This document shows positions 22,350-33,880 of a DNA stretch of 64,000 nt, piece after piece. The position numbers were made by a program, and so were the translations under genes. Positions within the stretch are counted from its first letter, which is position 1. Each line of letters begins with the position of its first letter. A model generated the notes under the pieces. That model did not search any database. It saw nothing but the letters and a program-made list of their open reading frames with translations, and was not told the DNA's origin. This DNA comes from Pterois miles (lineage: Eukaryota > Chordata > Actinopteri > Perciformes > Scorpaenidae). The stretch spans positions 28,593,001 to 28,657,000 of the forward strand of contig CAMQGK010000638.1 of the NCBI GenBank assembly GCA_947000775.1, in the 5' to 3' direction.

Positions 22350-23722
22350 TCAGCTTCTGTTCTCATCTGTTCCGTCGAACTGTTGGCTGTAGGCTCTGAA
22401 ATGTTTCTCTCCTTTATGAGATCTCATGTGTCTATGTAAATTCCCGCCATGACTGAAAGCTTTATCACAAACCGAGCAGATGAAAGGTTTCTCTCCTGTG
22501 TGAGATCTCATGTGAGTTTTCAGATCTCCACTATGACTGAAAACTTTATCACAAACTGAGCAGCTGAATGGTTTCTCCTTTGTGTGCATTCTCATGTGTT
22601 TCTGTAAATCTAAACTCTGCAGAAAACATTTCTTACAAACTGAGCAACTGAAAGGTTTCTCTCTGATATGAGATCTCATGTGATCCTGTAAATGTGCACT
22701 CTGTGTAAAAGATTTGTTACAAACTGAGCAACTGAAAGGTTTCTCTCCTGTGTGGATTCTCATGTGCTTCTGTAAATTCCCACTCTGTGTAAAAGATTTA
22801 GTACAAACTGAGCAGCTGAAAGGTTTCTCTCCTGTATGCGATCTCATGTGTGTCTTCAAATGTCCAGTATGAATAAAAGATTTATTGCAAACTGAGCAGC
22901 TGAAAGGTTTCTCTCTGGTATGAGATCTCATGTGTGTCTGTAAAATTCCACTCTGTGTAAAAGATTTCTTACAAACCGAGCAACTGAAAGGTTTCTCTCT
23001 GGTATGAGATCTCATGTGTGTCTGTAAAATTCCACTCTGTGTAAAAGATTTGTTACAAACTGAGCAACTGAAAGGTTTCTCTCCTGTGTGGATTCTTGTG
23101 TGTTTCTGTAAATCCCCATTGTGTGTAAAAGATTTCTGACAAACGGAGCAACTGAAAGGTTTCTCTCCTGTGTGGATTCTTGTGTGTTTCTGTAAATCCC
23201 CATTGTGTGTAAAAGATCTCTTACAAACTAGGCAGCTGAAAGATTTCTTTCTGGTATGAATTCTCATGTGTCTCTCCAGATCTCCCTTGAAGTCAAATCT
23301 TTTATCACAATCAGAGCAGCAAAATGATTTCTCACCAGCACTACATCTGGAATCACTGACAGGAACTTCATCATCATTATTCAGAGACTTTAAACCTGAC
23401 TGAGGTTCTCTGGTCTCCTTCCAGTCATCACTGTCATCAGTCTCAGGTTCAGAAGAATCTCTACTTTCCATCTGTTCAGTTTGTCTCTGATGAAGCTGTG
23501 AGGACTGAGGTTTCTCTTCATCATCTTCACTCTTCACAGGGACAGGAGTGAATGTGAACTTGATGATATCAGCCTCCTCCAGCTCTTGAAGCTGAGCTCC
23601 CTCCTGACTGGTCCAGAGGTCCTCCTGTTCCTCTTTAATGTGTGGGGGCTCTGGGTCCTCCTGGTCCAGACTGGAGCTCCACTCCTGCTGCTCTTCTTTA
23701 GCAACAATCACTTTTTGTAGAT
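22350..23722 (-). CDS. C2H2 zinc-finger protein, large exon (gene 5; 11 fingers)
   Basis: Acceptor TACCTTCAG|ATCTAC at 23722, phase 1, so the exon begins D-LQKVIVAKEEQQEW (genes 5-7 lack the VPPE insert after KEE). With copy D (25450-25642) the model is 521 residues. The acidic module is shorter than usual, having lost the EADGEDCGGPEP segment. Fingers occupy residues 198-500, eleven in all. Fingers 2 and 3 and fingers 4 and 5 are near-identical neighbours, a sign of recent tandem finger duplication. Some linkers are TREKP or TKEKP rather than TGEKP. The end is GEKHFRAYSQQFDGTDENRS. Its closest relative is gene 6. Confidence 0.88.
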
Positions 23723-23984
23723 CTGAAGGTAAAACTGAAACACAGACAGACAGCTGTTAAAGGAAACCCACAAACTTCTGTTCACTGAGCTTGACGTCAC
23801 ATCTTTATGTTGAAGCTGCTCTGTGGGGTTTTAATCCATTAGTAGAGACTAACATTAGTACAGTATATAAAGATAGAATTGGATTGAATAGATCAGTTCA
23901 TTGTCGCAATACCTGATCCAACTATTTGATTCAGTATCAGCCCAATATTCAATCCAGTATCAATATTGGTGTATCCCTAATTAT

Positions 23985-24139
23985 TAGTAGTAGCGATAGA
24001 AGTAGTAGTAGCAGTAGCAGTTGTAGTAACAGTATCAGCAGGGGTAGCAATAGTAGTGGTGGTATCAGTATCAGCAGTAGTAGCAGTAGCAGCAGCAGCA
24101 GTAGCAGTAGTATCAGTAGTAGTGGTGGTGGTGGTGGTG
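23985..24139. repeat. Compound (AGT/AGC/GGT)n microsatellite beside exon 1b
   Basis: Trinucleotide tract ending about 35 bases from the exon 1b splice donor. The same tract lies at the same place beside all four exon 1b copies. Open frames read through it (poly-Ser or poly-Leu) are artefacts of the repeat. Confidence 0.85.
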
Positions 24140-24175
24140 AAACATACTTTGTGAAGTTTAGCTTGCTTGACTTAC

Positions 24176-24215
24176 CTTCTTCTTGGGACAGGTGTGTTTG
24201 GTGCGGCTCGGCCAT
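24176..24215 (-). CDS. Alternative first exon (exon 1b) of gene 5, 5'-deleted copy
   Basis: Minus-strand MAEPHQTHLSQEE followed by donor GAAG|GTAAGTC, phase 1, compatible with the acceptor at 23722. Compared with other copies the MEPEDTDV start is deleted, but upstream codons (PPREVRPPPHLSDYAVDYLL) remain and an internal ATG is kept. Whether this copy is used is unknown. Confidence 0.45.
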
Positions 24216-24884
24216 GAGGAGGTAGTCAACAGCATAATCAGACAGGTGTGGTGGAGGTCTAACCTCCCTGGGAGGTCTCTGGTGGTAATTACTGGATCTG
24301 GCTTCAAGGAGTACCTTTAATGAAGGGAAGGTTACCTCCTGGATATTCATCGGTCTGGCTGAGTAACCCTTCAGATATTCAGAAGTAAATAGCTAACATT
24401 AGGCTATGAACTAAATAAACCACTGTCACACGAGCATGAGTATACATATAGGAGGAAGAGTTGATGTGATGACATTTAGTTGTCTCATTTAGACACTGTC
24501 TTTTAAAAAAACATATAAAGGCTTCAAAATTCACCAGCGGGATATTTACTGACATAATTTACATCATAACAACAGACCTTCCAGCATCTGACTAAAGACC
24601 CATTAACTTACTATGCACTCTATACTCGATAAGCAGACTATCGTTCAACATACTTCAGTGTGAATAATCAGTACGATTGATCCTTGAGATGTAATTTATG
24701 TAACCACGGTAACCAACCCCATGTGACCAAAATGACATCTGTGAGAATCAAAGTCTGAAGTAATTTTGAAATATATGTTACGGTAGTAATAAAGTTAAAA
24801 AAAAAAAGTAAAATTGTATACTTTCAGATAAAAAGGGTGGTGTTACAGAGCTGTCCGTCAACCTCTGTTATGAAGTCGTTACTA

Positions 24885-25100
24885 CCGCGTTGCATTGTGG
24901 GATTTATGCCGCCGTAGTGTCCAGCGTTGCTTACTGTAATATTTCACCGGAAATTATATTTAATTCATGTACTGTTTATTAAATACTAATGTTTCTGACA
25001 TACTGAAACGTCCCAAATACAGTTTTGACGATTAAATGTAATTTTAGTGTCGAATTTCGGACAAAATCATTGACTTCCAGACGAGGGAACCGGAAGTGCT
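24885..25100 (-). promoter_or_regulatory. Candidate second promoter upstream of exon 1b
   Basis: Conserved block with gcattgtgggat (24893-24904) and ETS core CCGGAAGT (25090-25097), repeated at 43160-43391 and, split by LINE/SINE insertions, at 31740 and 33873-33880. The position, upstream of exon 1b and downstream of exon 1a, fits an independent promoter. This is inference from conservation and motifs only. Confidence 0.35.
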
Positions 25101-25449
25101 ACAATGCGGACTCATTTCTGGGTTTTCGGACTCATTCCCGCCGTTACAAATCGTTTACTTTTTACTTTTAGTACTAACGTTGTAGTACGTCAAGTGTGTA
25201 CTGTACAATATGTATATGTATGTATATATGCAGTATGCATGGGTAACGTAGTACTTAGAACAGGTCATAAAGATGGAGAGACTCAAACTGCTCATCAGAG
25301 CAGAATCAACTCAACAATGTGACGTCTTTAATTACCTCTTCAGACCACTGCAGTAAAAGTACTAATACTACACTGTGGACATACTACACGTCTTTTTTTC
25401 TGGTTTCCAGCAGTTTAAAGTGAAAACAGAAGAAGTGAAGAGAACCAAC

Positions 25450-25642
25450 CTGCTCTGTGGAGCCGAAGCTGAGGGCTGAAAACAGCGTCCAGTAGTTTCC
25501 GTTGTCGCTCGTTCTCCTCTTTGGATCGAGAAAGTTCCTCCTCGTACTCTGCTATCGTTCTTTCAAACAGCCCAAATATCTCTTCAGCAGCCGCAGTTAG
25601 TCGCTGCTTCACCAACGCTCTCAGCATTTGGACTTTACTCAT
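25450..25642 (-). CDS. Coiled-coil first coding exon of gene 5 (copy D)
   Basis: Identical 64 residues, ATG at 25642, donor GCAG|GTTGGT, phase 1. It joins 23722 across an intron of about 1.7 kb that also contains exon 1b. Using both exons together would hit an early stop, so they look mutually exclusive. Confidence 0.82.
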
Positions 25643-25989
25643 TTTCACACGACGACAGAAACTTTTTCTCCACTCAGACTCCGTCAGAAACACTGTTTGC
25701 TCTCCACCAAACAGCCACTCTGACTAGCGCTGTGTTGCTAACCAGCTAGCATGCTAAGCTAACTTCAGTAGCTCTGTAGGCTACCGGGAGATGAGTCAGA
25801 GGTAAAACATTCACAACAAAAGGTGAAGAGCACAAAGTCCATTCAGACAGGTTTATCCGGACATACAGAGGCTCTGATGGATCAGGACTGCTGGACAGCA
25901 AAGAGACTGTTAACACAACGTTACATGTTTCTGCAGGACGCCATCTTGAATAGCGTGACGGCAGCCTCAGTAAAGAATACTGCTTCCGG
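25643..25989 (-). promoter_or_regulatory. Conserved upstream region of copy D
   Basis: YY1-type CAAGATGGCG at 25939-25948. The ETS-like site is CCGGAAGC (25982-25989), one base off the consensus in copies A-C. Shares the gacagcaaagagactgttaac variant with copy E, so D and E are sisters. Confidence 0.5.
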
Positions 25990-26089
25990 GGCACGTTACC
26001 GTTGCTGAGCTACAAAATAAAAGTCCAGAAGTCATATTGAATCTACAGGCCTCCTCAGAAAAAACACATTCACTAAGATAAATGACTAA

Positions 26090-27690
26090 AATGCTTTTTT
26101 TAAAGAATGACATTCATTGATCTTGAAGGTTAATTTTTGCACTTGGAATTAAAAAAAAAAAAATCTCAACACAAGGTCCAAATAAGTTGCTGTTTGTGGA
26201 GCTTTCAGCCACAACCTGGACCGTCCTCAGGGAATCTACTGCTCACATGTCATGGAGATGTTATCGAATGATGTGTTAAAATGTCATTCATGTTGTGGCA
26301 CACTACGGAGGGATATCCTTTCAAGGAGCTTGCCTTTATTAAGTCCTTTCAGTTTGGGAAACACTCGCTGCTTTTTACTTAAACAACTCAGTTTGTAGAG
26401 AGACTAATATTTTATTACATTTTCAGAGCTCTGAGAAAACAATGAACCACATTCAAAAGAGGATGGTAGTTTGTTTCCCTTTCCTTTAGCTTTCAAACAG
26501 AAGATATAAGATTTGGTCTCAGAGTGTAAATCTAATATTTCATCTGTTTTTGTTGCTGCCAGATTAATTTGTCTGAAGGTAAAGTTCATGTTTTAAATGT
26601 TCATGTTTTTATTAGACAGTTTAACATTGTACAAGATTGCTGCCATCTGTGGAGATCTGTACATAGAGGGCTCCTTGTATCTCACCACATTTAATTACCA
26701 TTCATGAATATATAGAAATGTGAAAAGAAGAAGGGGCAGTGTAACGGAGGATATCCACTTTTCTATGTTGTATGTAATATGCTCCAAACAGATCAATATA
26801 CAGAATGTGTAAAGTCTTTAAAAGTACATCACGTTATCATATCAAATCAGATCAATCCATCAAAAAATTAATTCATCACCAGATAAACAAACTACGGCAA
26901 CCAAATCAAATAAATAAGTCAACAAAACATAAAATATTCAAATGTTCCCATCAGTACATTTAGTTTCACTCTAAAGCACCACTTCCTGTTTGCATGCCCT
27001 GCTGTGGTTGCCAGTTTCTCACAATAGTTGCCTATGGCAACCCTTACGGCCAGGACACAATGGACGAGTGAGCAGCTCAGCTTGGCTGCATCTCTTCTAG
27101 AGATACGAATAACTGACTGTTTTGACAGTGATGATCTGTTGACATGTTGACACCAGCAACATTACTACAGTTTCAGTCTCTACATCTGTAAAATATGTCA
27201 AAGGCATAAAAACAACTTAATATTTATTTTTAACTCAATATTTCCTGTTTCCATTTTGAAATAAAAGTCCTCATGTTTATTTCTGTTAATAGAAATCCTT
27301 CATTTAACACTTGGCTTTTATTCTGAAAAATTTAAAGGAAAGTGTTGTGGAAAACGCAGAAACTTGCACAGCTCCATATATTAATAGAGTACCAACTTTT
27401 AATTGAGGATTATTACTAATATTAAACAAATGAGCACATGCTTGTTAACCTTTTTCAGTCTACAATAAATCTAAATTACATTTATACTAAAGTGAAATTG
27501 TGATATTGAAAGGTAAACTCTATGTAGAAAGAAACAGCAGTAGCAGCTCAGCAGCAGAAACGCTGCCAGTGGACACCACAGACGTCAGATACTCTGCAGT
27601 TCAGCGACGTAGCTGTCATGCACTGCTCAAGCGTCTGATGTGTCCCAGCCCCTGCTCTGGAGCCCCGTTGATAGACAGATAATTCATTGA
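26090..27690. repeat. Inter-gene spacer, type 1 (copy)
   Basis: Collinear with 5280-6860 and 34840-36180. No credible gene. Bases 27690-28030 show no further recognisable feature. Confidence 0.65.
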
Positions 27691-28081
27691 TTCCCCAAAT
27701 AGGGGGAATTCAGGAAAAAATGCAGAATTGCAGAAAGCCTAATTTTCAAGTTGACTTTGAGCCAACCTTGTTCTCCAGAAGAACTGCAAAGAACGGTGTT
27801 GCTATCCACTGTATTTTCCTTTCCAGTAAACTGTATCTTTCATTTGGACTTTTTACATTTCCATCAGTCTATATTTGTTCAAAACAACTCCAAAAAGAGT
27901 ATTGTTAAAGTATAACACTGATAACAATTATTGGTGTGATTAGTGGTACCATAAAACAAACTAAATGATTCACACTCCTACACTCAGAGCAGTGTAGATA
28001 TTTTTGCCAGTAAAAAACTGTCATTCAACGTCCTGGACTTCATTCAGAGTTTAAACCTGACTGAGGTTCTCTGGTCTCCTT

Positions 28082-29475
28082 TCAGTCATCACTGTCATCA
28101 GTCTCAGGTTCAGAAGAGTCTCCAGTTTCATCATCAGTATTAAGTTCTAAACGTCTATTTGGATCTGAATTCCTGGCTGGATCTGGATCAGCTTCTGATT
28201 CCATCTCTTCAATTGAGCCGCAGGCTCTGAAAGGTTTCTCTCCTGAATGACATCTCATGTGTTTCTGTAAATCACCATTGCGTGTAAAAGATTTCTTGCA
28301 AACTGAACAGCTGAAAGGTTTCTCTCCTGTATGAGATCTCATGTGTCTCTTCAGATGTCCAGTATGAATAAAAGATTTATCGCAAACTGAGCAACTGAAA
28401 GGTTTCTCTCTGGTATGAGATCTCATGTGATCCTGTAAATGTGCACTCTGTGTAAAAGATTTGTTACAAACTGAACAACTAAACGGTTTCTCTCCTGTGT
28501 GGATTCTCATGTGCTTCTGTAAATTTCCACTCTGTGTAAAGGATTTAGTACAAACTGAACAGCTGAAAGGTTTCTCTCCTGTATGAGATCTCATGTGTGT
28601 CTTCAAATGTCCAGTATGAATAAAAGATTTATCACAAACTGAGCAGCTGAAAGGTTTCTCTCCTGTATGAGATTTCATGTGTGTATGTAAAATTCCACTC
28701 TGTGTAAAAGATTTCTTACAAACCGAGCAACTGAAAGGTTTCTCTCTGGTATGAGATGTCATGTGTTTCTGTAAATGCCCACTCTGCGTAAAAGATTTCT
28801 GACAAACGGAGCAACTGAAAGGTTTCTCTCCTGTGTGGATTCTTGTGTGTTTCTGTAAATCCCCATTGTGTGTAAAAGATTTCTTACAAACTAGGCAGCT
28901 GAAAGGTTTCTCTCCTGTATGAAATCTCATGTGTCTCTTCAGATCTCCCTTGAAGTCAAATCTTTTATCACACACAGAGCAGCGAAATGGTTTCTCACCA
29001 GCACTACATCTGGAATCACTGACAGGAACTTCACCATCATTATCTAGAGAGTTTAAACCTGACTGAGGTTCTCTGGTCTCCTTCCAGTCATCACTGTCAT
29101 CAGTCTCAGGTTCAGGGGAGTTGCCAGTCTTGTCATCAGTATGTAGGTCTGGATGTCTGTCTGGATCTGAGTTCCTGGCTTCTTCTGGTCCTCCATAGTC
29201 CTCTCTATCAGCTTTTGTTTCAATCTCTTCATTTAGTCTTTGATGAAGCTGTGAGGACTGAGGTTTCTCTTCATCATCTTCACTCTTCACAGGGACAGGA
29301 GTGAATGTGAACTTGGTGATATCAGCCTCCTCCAGCTCTTGAAGCTGAGCTCCCTCCTGACTGGTCCAGAGGTCCTCCTGTTCCTCTTTAATGTTTGGGG
29401 GCTTTGGGTCCTCCTGGTCCAGACTGGAGCTCCACTCCTGCTGCTCTTCTTTACCAACAATCACTTTTCGTACAT
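28082..29475 (-). CDS. C2H2 zinc-finger protein, large exon (gene 6; 9 fingers, acidic tail)
   Basis: Acceptor TTCAG|ATGTAC at 29475, phase 1 (D-VRKVIVGKEEQQEW). With exon 1b (30931-31066) the model is 509 residues. The coiled-coil copy upstream (34302-34415) is dead, so exon 1b is the best start. Nine canonical fingers lie at about residues 209-455 of that model. Unlike genes 2, 5, 7 and 8, the second acidic module stays in frame, giving the tail RACGSIEEMESEADPDPARN ... EPETDDSDD, which stops where the Trp codon of DDW became TGA. Fingers 5-7 match gene 5 fingers 6-8 in order. Confidence 0.85.
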
Positions 29476-29593
29476 CTGAAGGTAAAACTGAAACACAGAC
29501 AGACAGCTGTTAAAGGAAACCCACAAACTTCTGTTAACAGAGCTTGATATCACGTCTTTATGTTGAAGCTGCTCTGTGAAGTTTTCATCCATT

Positions 29594-30100
29594 AATAGAG
29601 ACTAACATCAGTAGTGACTACCATCAGTAGTGACTAACATCAGTCGAGACTGAAATCAGTAGAGACTAACATCAGTCGAGACTAACATCAGTAGTGACTA
29701 ACATCAGTCGAGACTAAAATCAGTCGAGACTAACATCAGTCGAGACTAACATCAGTCGAGACTAACATCAGTAGAGACTAACATCAGTCGAGACTAACAT
29801 CAGTCGAGACTGAAATCAGTAGAGACTAACATCAGTCGAGACTAAAATCAGTCGAGACTAACATCAGTAGAGGCTAACATCAGTCGAGATTGAAATCAGT
29901 GGAGACTAACATCAGTAGAGACTAACATCAGTCGAGACTAACATCAGTAGAGACTAACCAGTCGAGACTGAAATCAGTCGAGACTAACATCAGTCGAGAC
30001 TGAAATCAGTCGAGACTGAAATCAGTAGAGACTAACATCAGTCGAGACTGAAATCAGTAGAGATTAACATAAATCAAGACTAACATCAGTAAAGACTAGT
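29594..30100. repeat. 16-bp minisatellite (GACTAACATCAGTCGA)n in the gene 6 intron
   Basis: About 30 units of agtcgagactaacatc with variants (gtagtgac, gtagagac, ctgaaatc). Genes 5 and 7 have only about one and six units at the same position (23840-23860 and 38237-38345), so the array expanded after duplication. No spacers of unique sequence, so it is not a CRISPR. Confidence 0.9.
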
Positions 30101-30713
30101 AGATACGTAAATAAGTAGATTAACTAGCACTTAAGTAGAATTTTGATGATTTATGCTACTTTATACTTCTACGTCCCTTCATCTCAGAGATGATTTTTCC
30201 TTCCCTATATTATCTGAGCTTTAGTTACTGTAGATTCAGATTATTAAAACTAGTTTAATTAAGTTAGCTAAAATAATAATAAATAATTATTATTATTATT
30301 ATTTATTATTATTATTAGTAGCAGTAGTATTATTATATGAGCTGTATGCCTCAGTGTGTGGAAGTGACTGGGATCATTCTGTTATGTGTAATGTGACAAA
30401 ATGAAACTAATAAATACACAGATACATTTACTGAATTGTTAATTATTATTAAATTAATAAAGTGTACCCCAGTAACTTTGGAATAAAAATATTCAAAATT
30501 AACAAGAATTACAAATTTTTCATTTTTTAATAGAGCAAGAAACTGTTCAAAACTTAAACAGGAATTAAAATCCCACTACATAGTGTATATATAGTATATA
30601 AATATAGAACTGGATTGAATAGATCGAATCAGTGTCACAATACCTGATCCAGCTATTTGATTCAATACTGGCCCAATATCTGATCCAGTATCCATATTGG
30701 TGCATCACTAACT

Positions 30714-30838
30714 ATTAGTAGTCGCAGTAATACATGTAGCAGTAGTATCAGTATCAATAATAGTAGCAGTAGCAGTAGTGGTATCAGCAGTAATACAAGC
30801 AGTAGAAGCAGTAGTGGTAGTGGTATTAGTATCAGTAA

Positions 30839-30884
<46 letters not shown>

Positions 30885-30892
30885 GGTGGTGG
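30714..30892. repeat. Compound (AGT/GGT)n microsatellite beside exon 1b
   Basis: Same place as at 23985-24139, ending about 38 bases from the splice donor of exon 1b. Confidence 0.85.
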
Positions 30893-30930
30893 TGAAACAT
30901 ACTTTGTGAAGTTTAGCTTGCTTGACTTAC

Positions 30931-31066
30931 CTTCTTCTTGGGACAGGTGTGTTTGGTGCGGCTCGGCCATGAGGAGGTAGTCAACAGCATAATCAGACAG
31001 GTGTGGTGGAGGTCTAACCTCCCTGGGAGGTCTCCAGTGTACCACATCGGTATCCTCAGGCTCCAT
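30931..31066 (-). CDS. Alternative first coding exon (exon 1b) of gene 6
   Basis: ATG at 31066 opens 45 codons plus one base: MEPEDTDVVHWRPPREVRPP, HLSDYAVDYLLMAEPHQTHL, then SQEE. The donor is GAAG|GTAAGTC, a near-perfect consensus. Exit phase 1 matches the acceptor at 29475. The sequence is proline- and acid-rich and is not a known effector domain. The R-PP-HL-DY spacing recalls a short motif in fish retroelement-like proteins, a weak resemblance from memory. Conservation of start, frame and donor in three copies supports it as coding. Confidence 0.65.
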
Positions 31067-31799
31067 TATCTTCAGTAATTACTTGCTCTAACTTAAAAAA
31101 GTACCTGTAATGGAGGGAAGGTTACCTCCTGGATATTCATCGGTCTGGCTGAGTAACCCTTCAGACATTCAGAGGTAAAAAGGTAATGTTAAGCTATAAA
31201 CTAACTACACCACAGTCACAAGCGTGAGTATACATAAAGGAGGACGAGTTGACGTGATGACTCGTCTCCTTTAAACACTTGTTAGCAACTGCCTTTTATC
31301 AGACACATAAAGGCTTCAAAATTCACCAGTGGAATATTTAACATTTAACATCATTTATATCGTAGCAGAAAACATTAAAATCTCTTCATCTTGTGTAACA
31401 ACGGGCCTTATTTCAGGCATCTGACTAAAAACCCACTGACTTTATCTGAAATCTCACACTATGCACTATGTACTTGATAAGTGTACTATTGTTAAACATA
31501 CTTCACTGTGAATAATCAGTAGTATGGATCTTTGAGATGTAATTATGCTGTCACTTCCTGAAAAGTGTAATCATGGTAACCAACATCATGTGACCAAAAC
31601 AACGGTTTGTGAGAATCCATGTCTGAATTAATTTAAAATATATATTACGGTTAACAAAGAGAGATATTATACTTTCAGTTAAAAAGCATATTGATGTTAC
31701 AGAGCAGTCCGTCAACTTCTGTTATGAACGTCGTTGCTACTACCGCATTGCATGATGGGATATAATAGAGCGGACGAACTAACAGCTTTGATAAACAGT

Positions 31800-33010
31800 T
31801 TTGATAAACAGAGTGTCTACAGGGGGTCTACAGGGGGTGCAGCTTGCTTTGCTTCACTGACACCTGGCTTCACGGGAGGATACCGCACAGTCTGCTGGAG
31901 GTGGCCGGCTTCATGCTGGTAAGAGCAGAAAGGGGGAAAACAGAGCGGTAAGATGAGAGGAGGAGGTCTCACTGTCTTTGTTAACTCTAAATGGTTCCCA
32001 TCCTGAACACGTTACTGTGAAGGACTGTATCTGTACTCCCAATGAACTCATGGCGGTAGGATTAAGATCATACCATCTTCCACTGGAGTTCTCACACGCC
32101 ATCGCTGTTACTGTTTACATTCCACCATCAGCTGCAGCTGCCAGCATGACTGAAGTTATCCACTCTGATCGCAGGACTACAAAACCAATATCCCAGCACT
32201 TTCATACTGATCAGCAGGGACTTCAACCTTGTCTCCCCCTCTCCTGTCCTGACAAACTACAAACAATACATGAAATGTGCAACGAGAGGAAATAAAGTCC
32301 TGGACCTCCTGTATGCCAACGTGATGGAGGCATACAGCTCTTCTTCTCTCCCCCCTCTTAGAGAATCAGACCACAACCTGATCCACTTCCAAACCACCTA
32401 CAGGCCACTGGTGAAACAGCAGGAGGCCAGCACAAGGACTGTGAAGGATTGGTCTGAGGACACAGAGGAGGCCCTCCTTGAGTGCTTTAATTTTACAGAC
32501 TCTTTTACAACTGTTTCAGGAAGACCATGGAGATGACATTGAGGGTCTCTCTTGTTGCATTACGGACAACATCTGCTTCTGTGAGGACGCAATTGTCCCA
32601 TCTAAAAAGGTACGCTGCTTCCCCAACAACAGACCATGGATCAACACAGAGACTTTAGGCCTCCTCAACAACAAGAAGAGGGCCTTTATGGCAAAAAGGT
32701 CATGAGGAGCTCAGGACTGTCCAAAAGGAGTTAAAGAGGAAACTGAGACAGGCTAAGAACAGCTACAACAACAGGATTGAGGCCAAGACGGGGCAGAACA
32801 GTACAAAGGAGGTGTGGAACGAGATGAAACAATGACAGGCTGCAGCAAGCCTACACCCAGAGTGGACGGAGACCCAAAGTTCGTTGCTGAGCTGAACCTA
32901 TTCTTCAATAAGTACGACACCTCCCCCACCCTGCTGAGTTCGGTCTATGTGTCTGGACCTCCTGAAACCATCTCTCCCCCATTCACACCTCTGCTATACC
33001 TCCTATACCT
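31800..33010 (+). mobile_element. LINE fragment: endonuclease and linker region
   Basis: Broken plus-strand frames contain APE-type endonuclease and following-linker sequence: TVFVNSKW-like (31975), HPEHVTVKDCICTPNELMAV, AVTVYIPPSAAAASM, NKVLDLLYANVMEAYSSSSL, RESDHNLIHFQTTYRPL (the SDHN signature), ICFCEDAIVPSKKVRCFPNN. Frameshifts and stops are frequent. The reverse transcriptase is absent. Separates exon 1b from exon 1a of gene 6. Confidence 0.75.
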
Positions 33011-33013
33011 CCT

Positions 33014-33317
33014 GGGGGGCGGAGTAGCTCAGTGTAAAGACTTGGGTTAGGATGTGGAGGACCCGGGTTCAAATCCCCCATGGACCAAGACCAACTGGTT
33101 GCTGGAGAGGTGCCAGTTTACCTCTTGGGCACTGCCGAGGTATTGCCTGAGCAAGGCACCAAACCCCCAACTTCTCTGGGCGCTTGTCAGGAGCAGCCCC
33201 CTCACTCTGACATCTCTCCATTGACATGTATATGTACTATGTACTGTGTACTGTGAACAACAGAGTGTAAAAACTGAATTTCCCCACTGTGGGACTAATA
33301 AAGGAATATCTTCTTCT
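33014..33317 (+). mobile_element. tRNA-derived SINE with a LINE-type 3' tail
   Basis: Head GGCGGAGTAGCTCAGTG (A box) and GGGTTCAAATCCC (B box), body ctgagcaaggcacc, and end aatttccccactgtgggact aataaaggaatatcttcttct. The last part matches the end of the LINEs at 41190 and 47029, so the SINE probably uses that LINE's machinery. Confidence 0.8.
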
Positions 33318-33790
33318 AAAACCACCTCGTCCTCGGCTAACCCCCTCACAGGACTCTCAGTATAGTCATTATATTGCACAATACTAAATCTGTTATATTA
33401 TATTAATATAGATGGTATACTATACCGTATTATATGAATATATCTGCTACATTACACTATACCATATAACATCATCAGATTATTGCATCTTATATCATAT
33501 TATCGTATACCATATTAAACTATAGTACGCACGGCACTTCATATACATATGCACCATATCTGTCACTTTAACTTGCCACTTTATATTGACTTGTGTAATA
33601 GATGAATATACCTTTTATTTACTTTATTCTTTTCTTATTCTACTTTATTTTATTTTTTGCCTATTCTTACTTTTTAGGCTGCGCTACTTAATGTTTTATA
33701 TCAGTGCTGCTGTAACACCCGAATCTCCCCCCGCGGGATCAATAAAATATTATCCTGTTGGTTTCGTACTAAGTTTTCTGACATACTAAC
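33318..33790. other. AT-rich stretch ending in a LINE-type tail
   Basis: 33360-33560 is rich in atatta-type repeats. 33700-33765 (gtaacacccgaatctcccc ccgcgggatcaataaaatatt) looks like another retroposon 3' end on the plus strand. No gene. Confidence 0.45.
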
Positions 33791-33872
33791 ACATCCCACA
33801 TACTGTTTTAACGATTAAATCCCATTTTAGTGTCGACTTTCGGACAAAATCATTGACTTCCAGACGAGGGAA

Positions 33873-33880
33873 CCGGAAGT
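33873..33880 (+). promoter_or_regulatory. ETS-like site in the second-promoter block of gene 6
   Basis: CCGGAAGT in the block ccagacgagggaaccggaag, the counterpart of 25090-25097 and 43384-43391. Confidence 0.35.

Noticed and set aside
23949..24175. Poly-Leu/poly-Ser protein tails beyond exon 1b
   Set aside because: They lie after a strong GTAAGT donor and are translations of a trinucleotide microsatellite.
29594..30100. CRISPR-like regular repeats
   Set aside because: Units are head-to-tail without unique spacers, in a vertebrate intron: a minisatellite.
33014..33110. tRNA gene (A and B boxes)
   Set aside because: No foldable cloverleaf; the sequence continues into a SINE body and tail. 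Same for 2811-2969 and 58517-58659.
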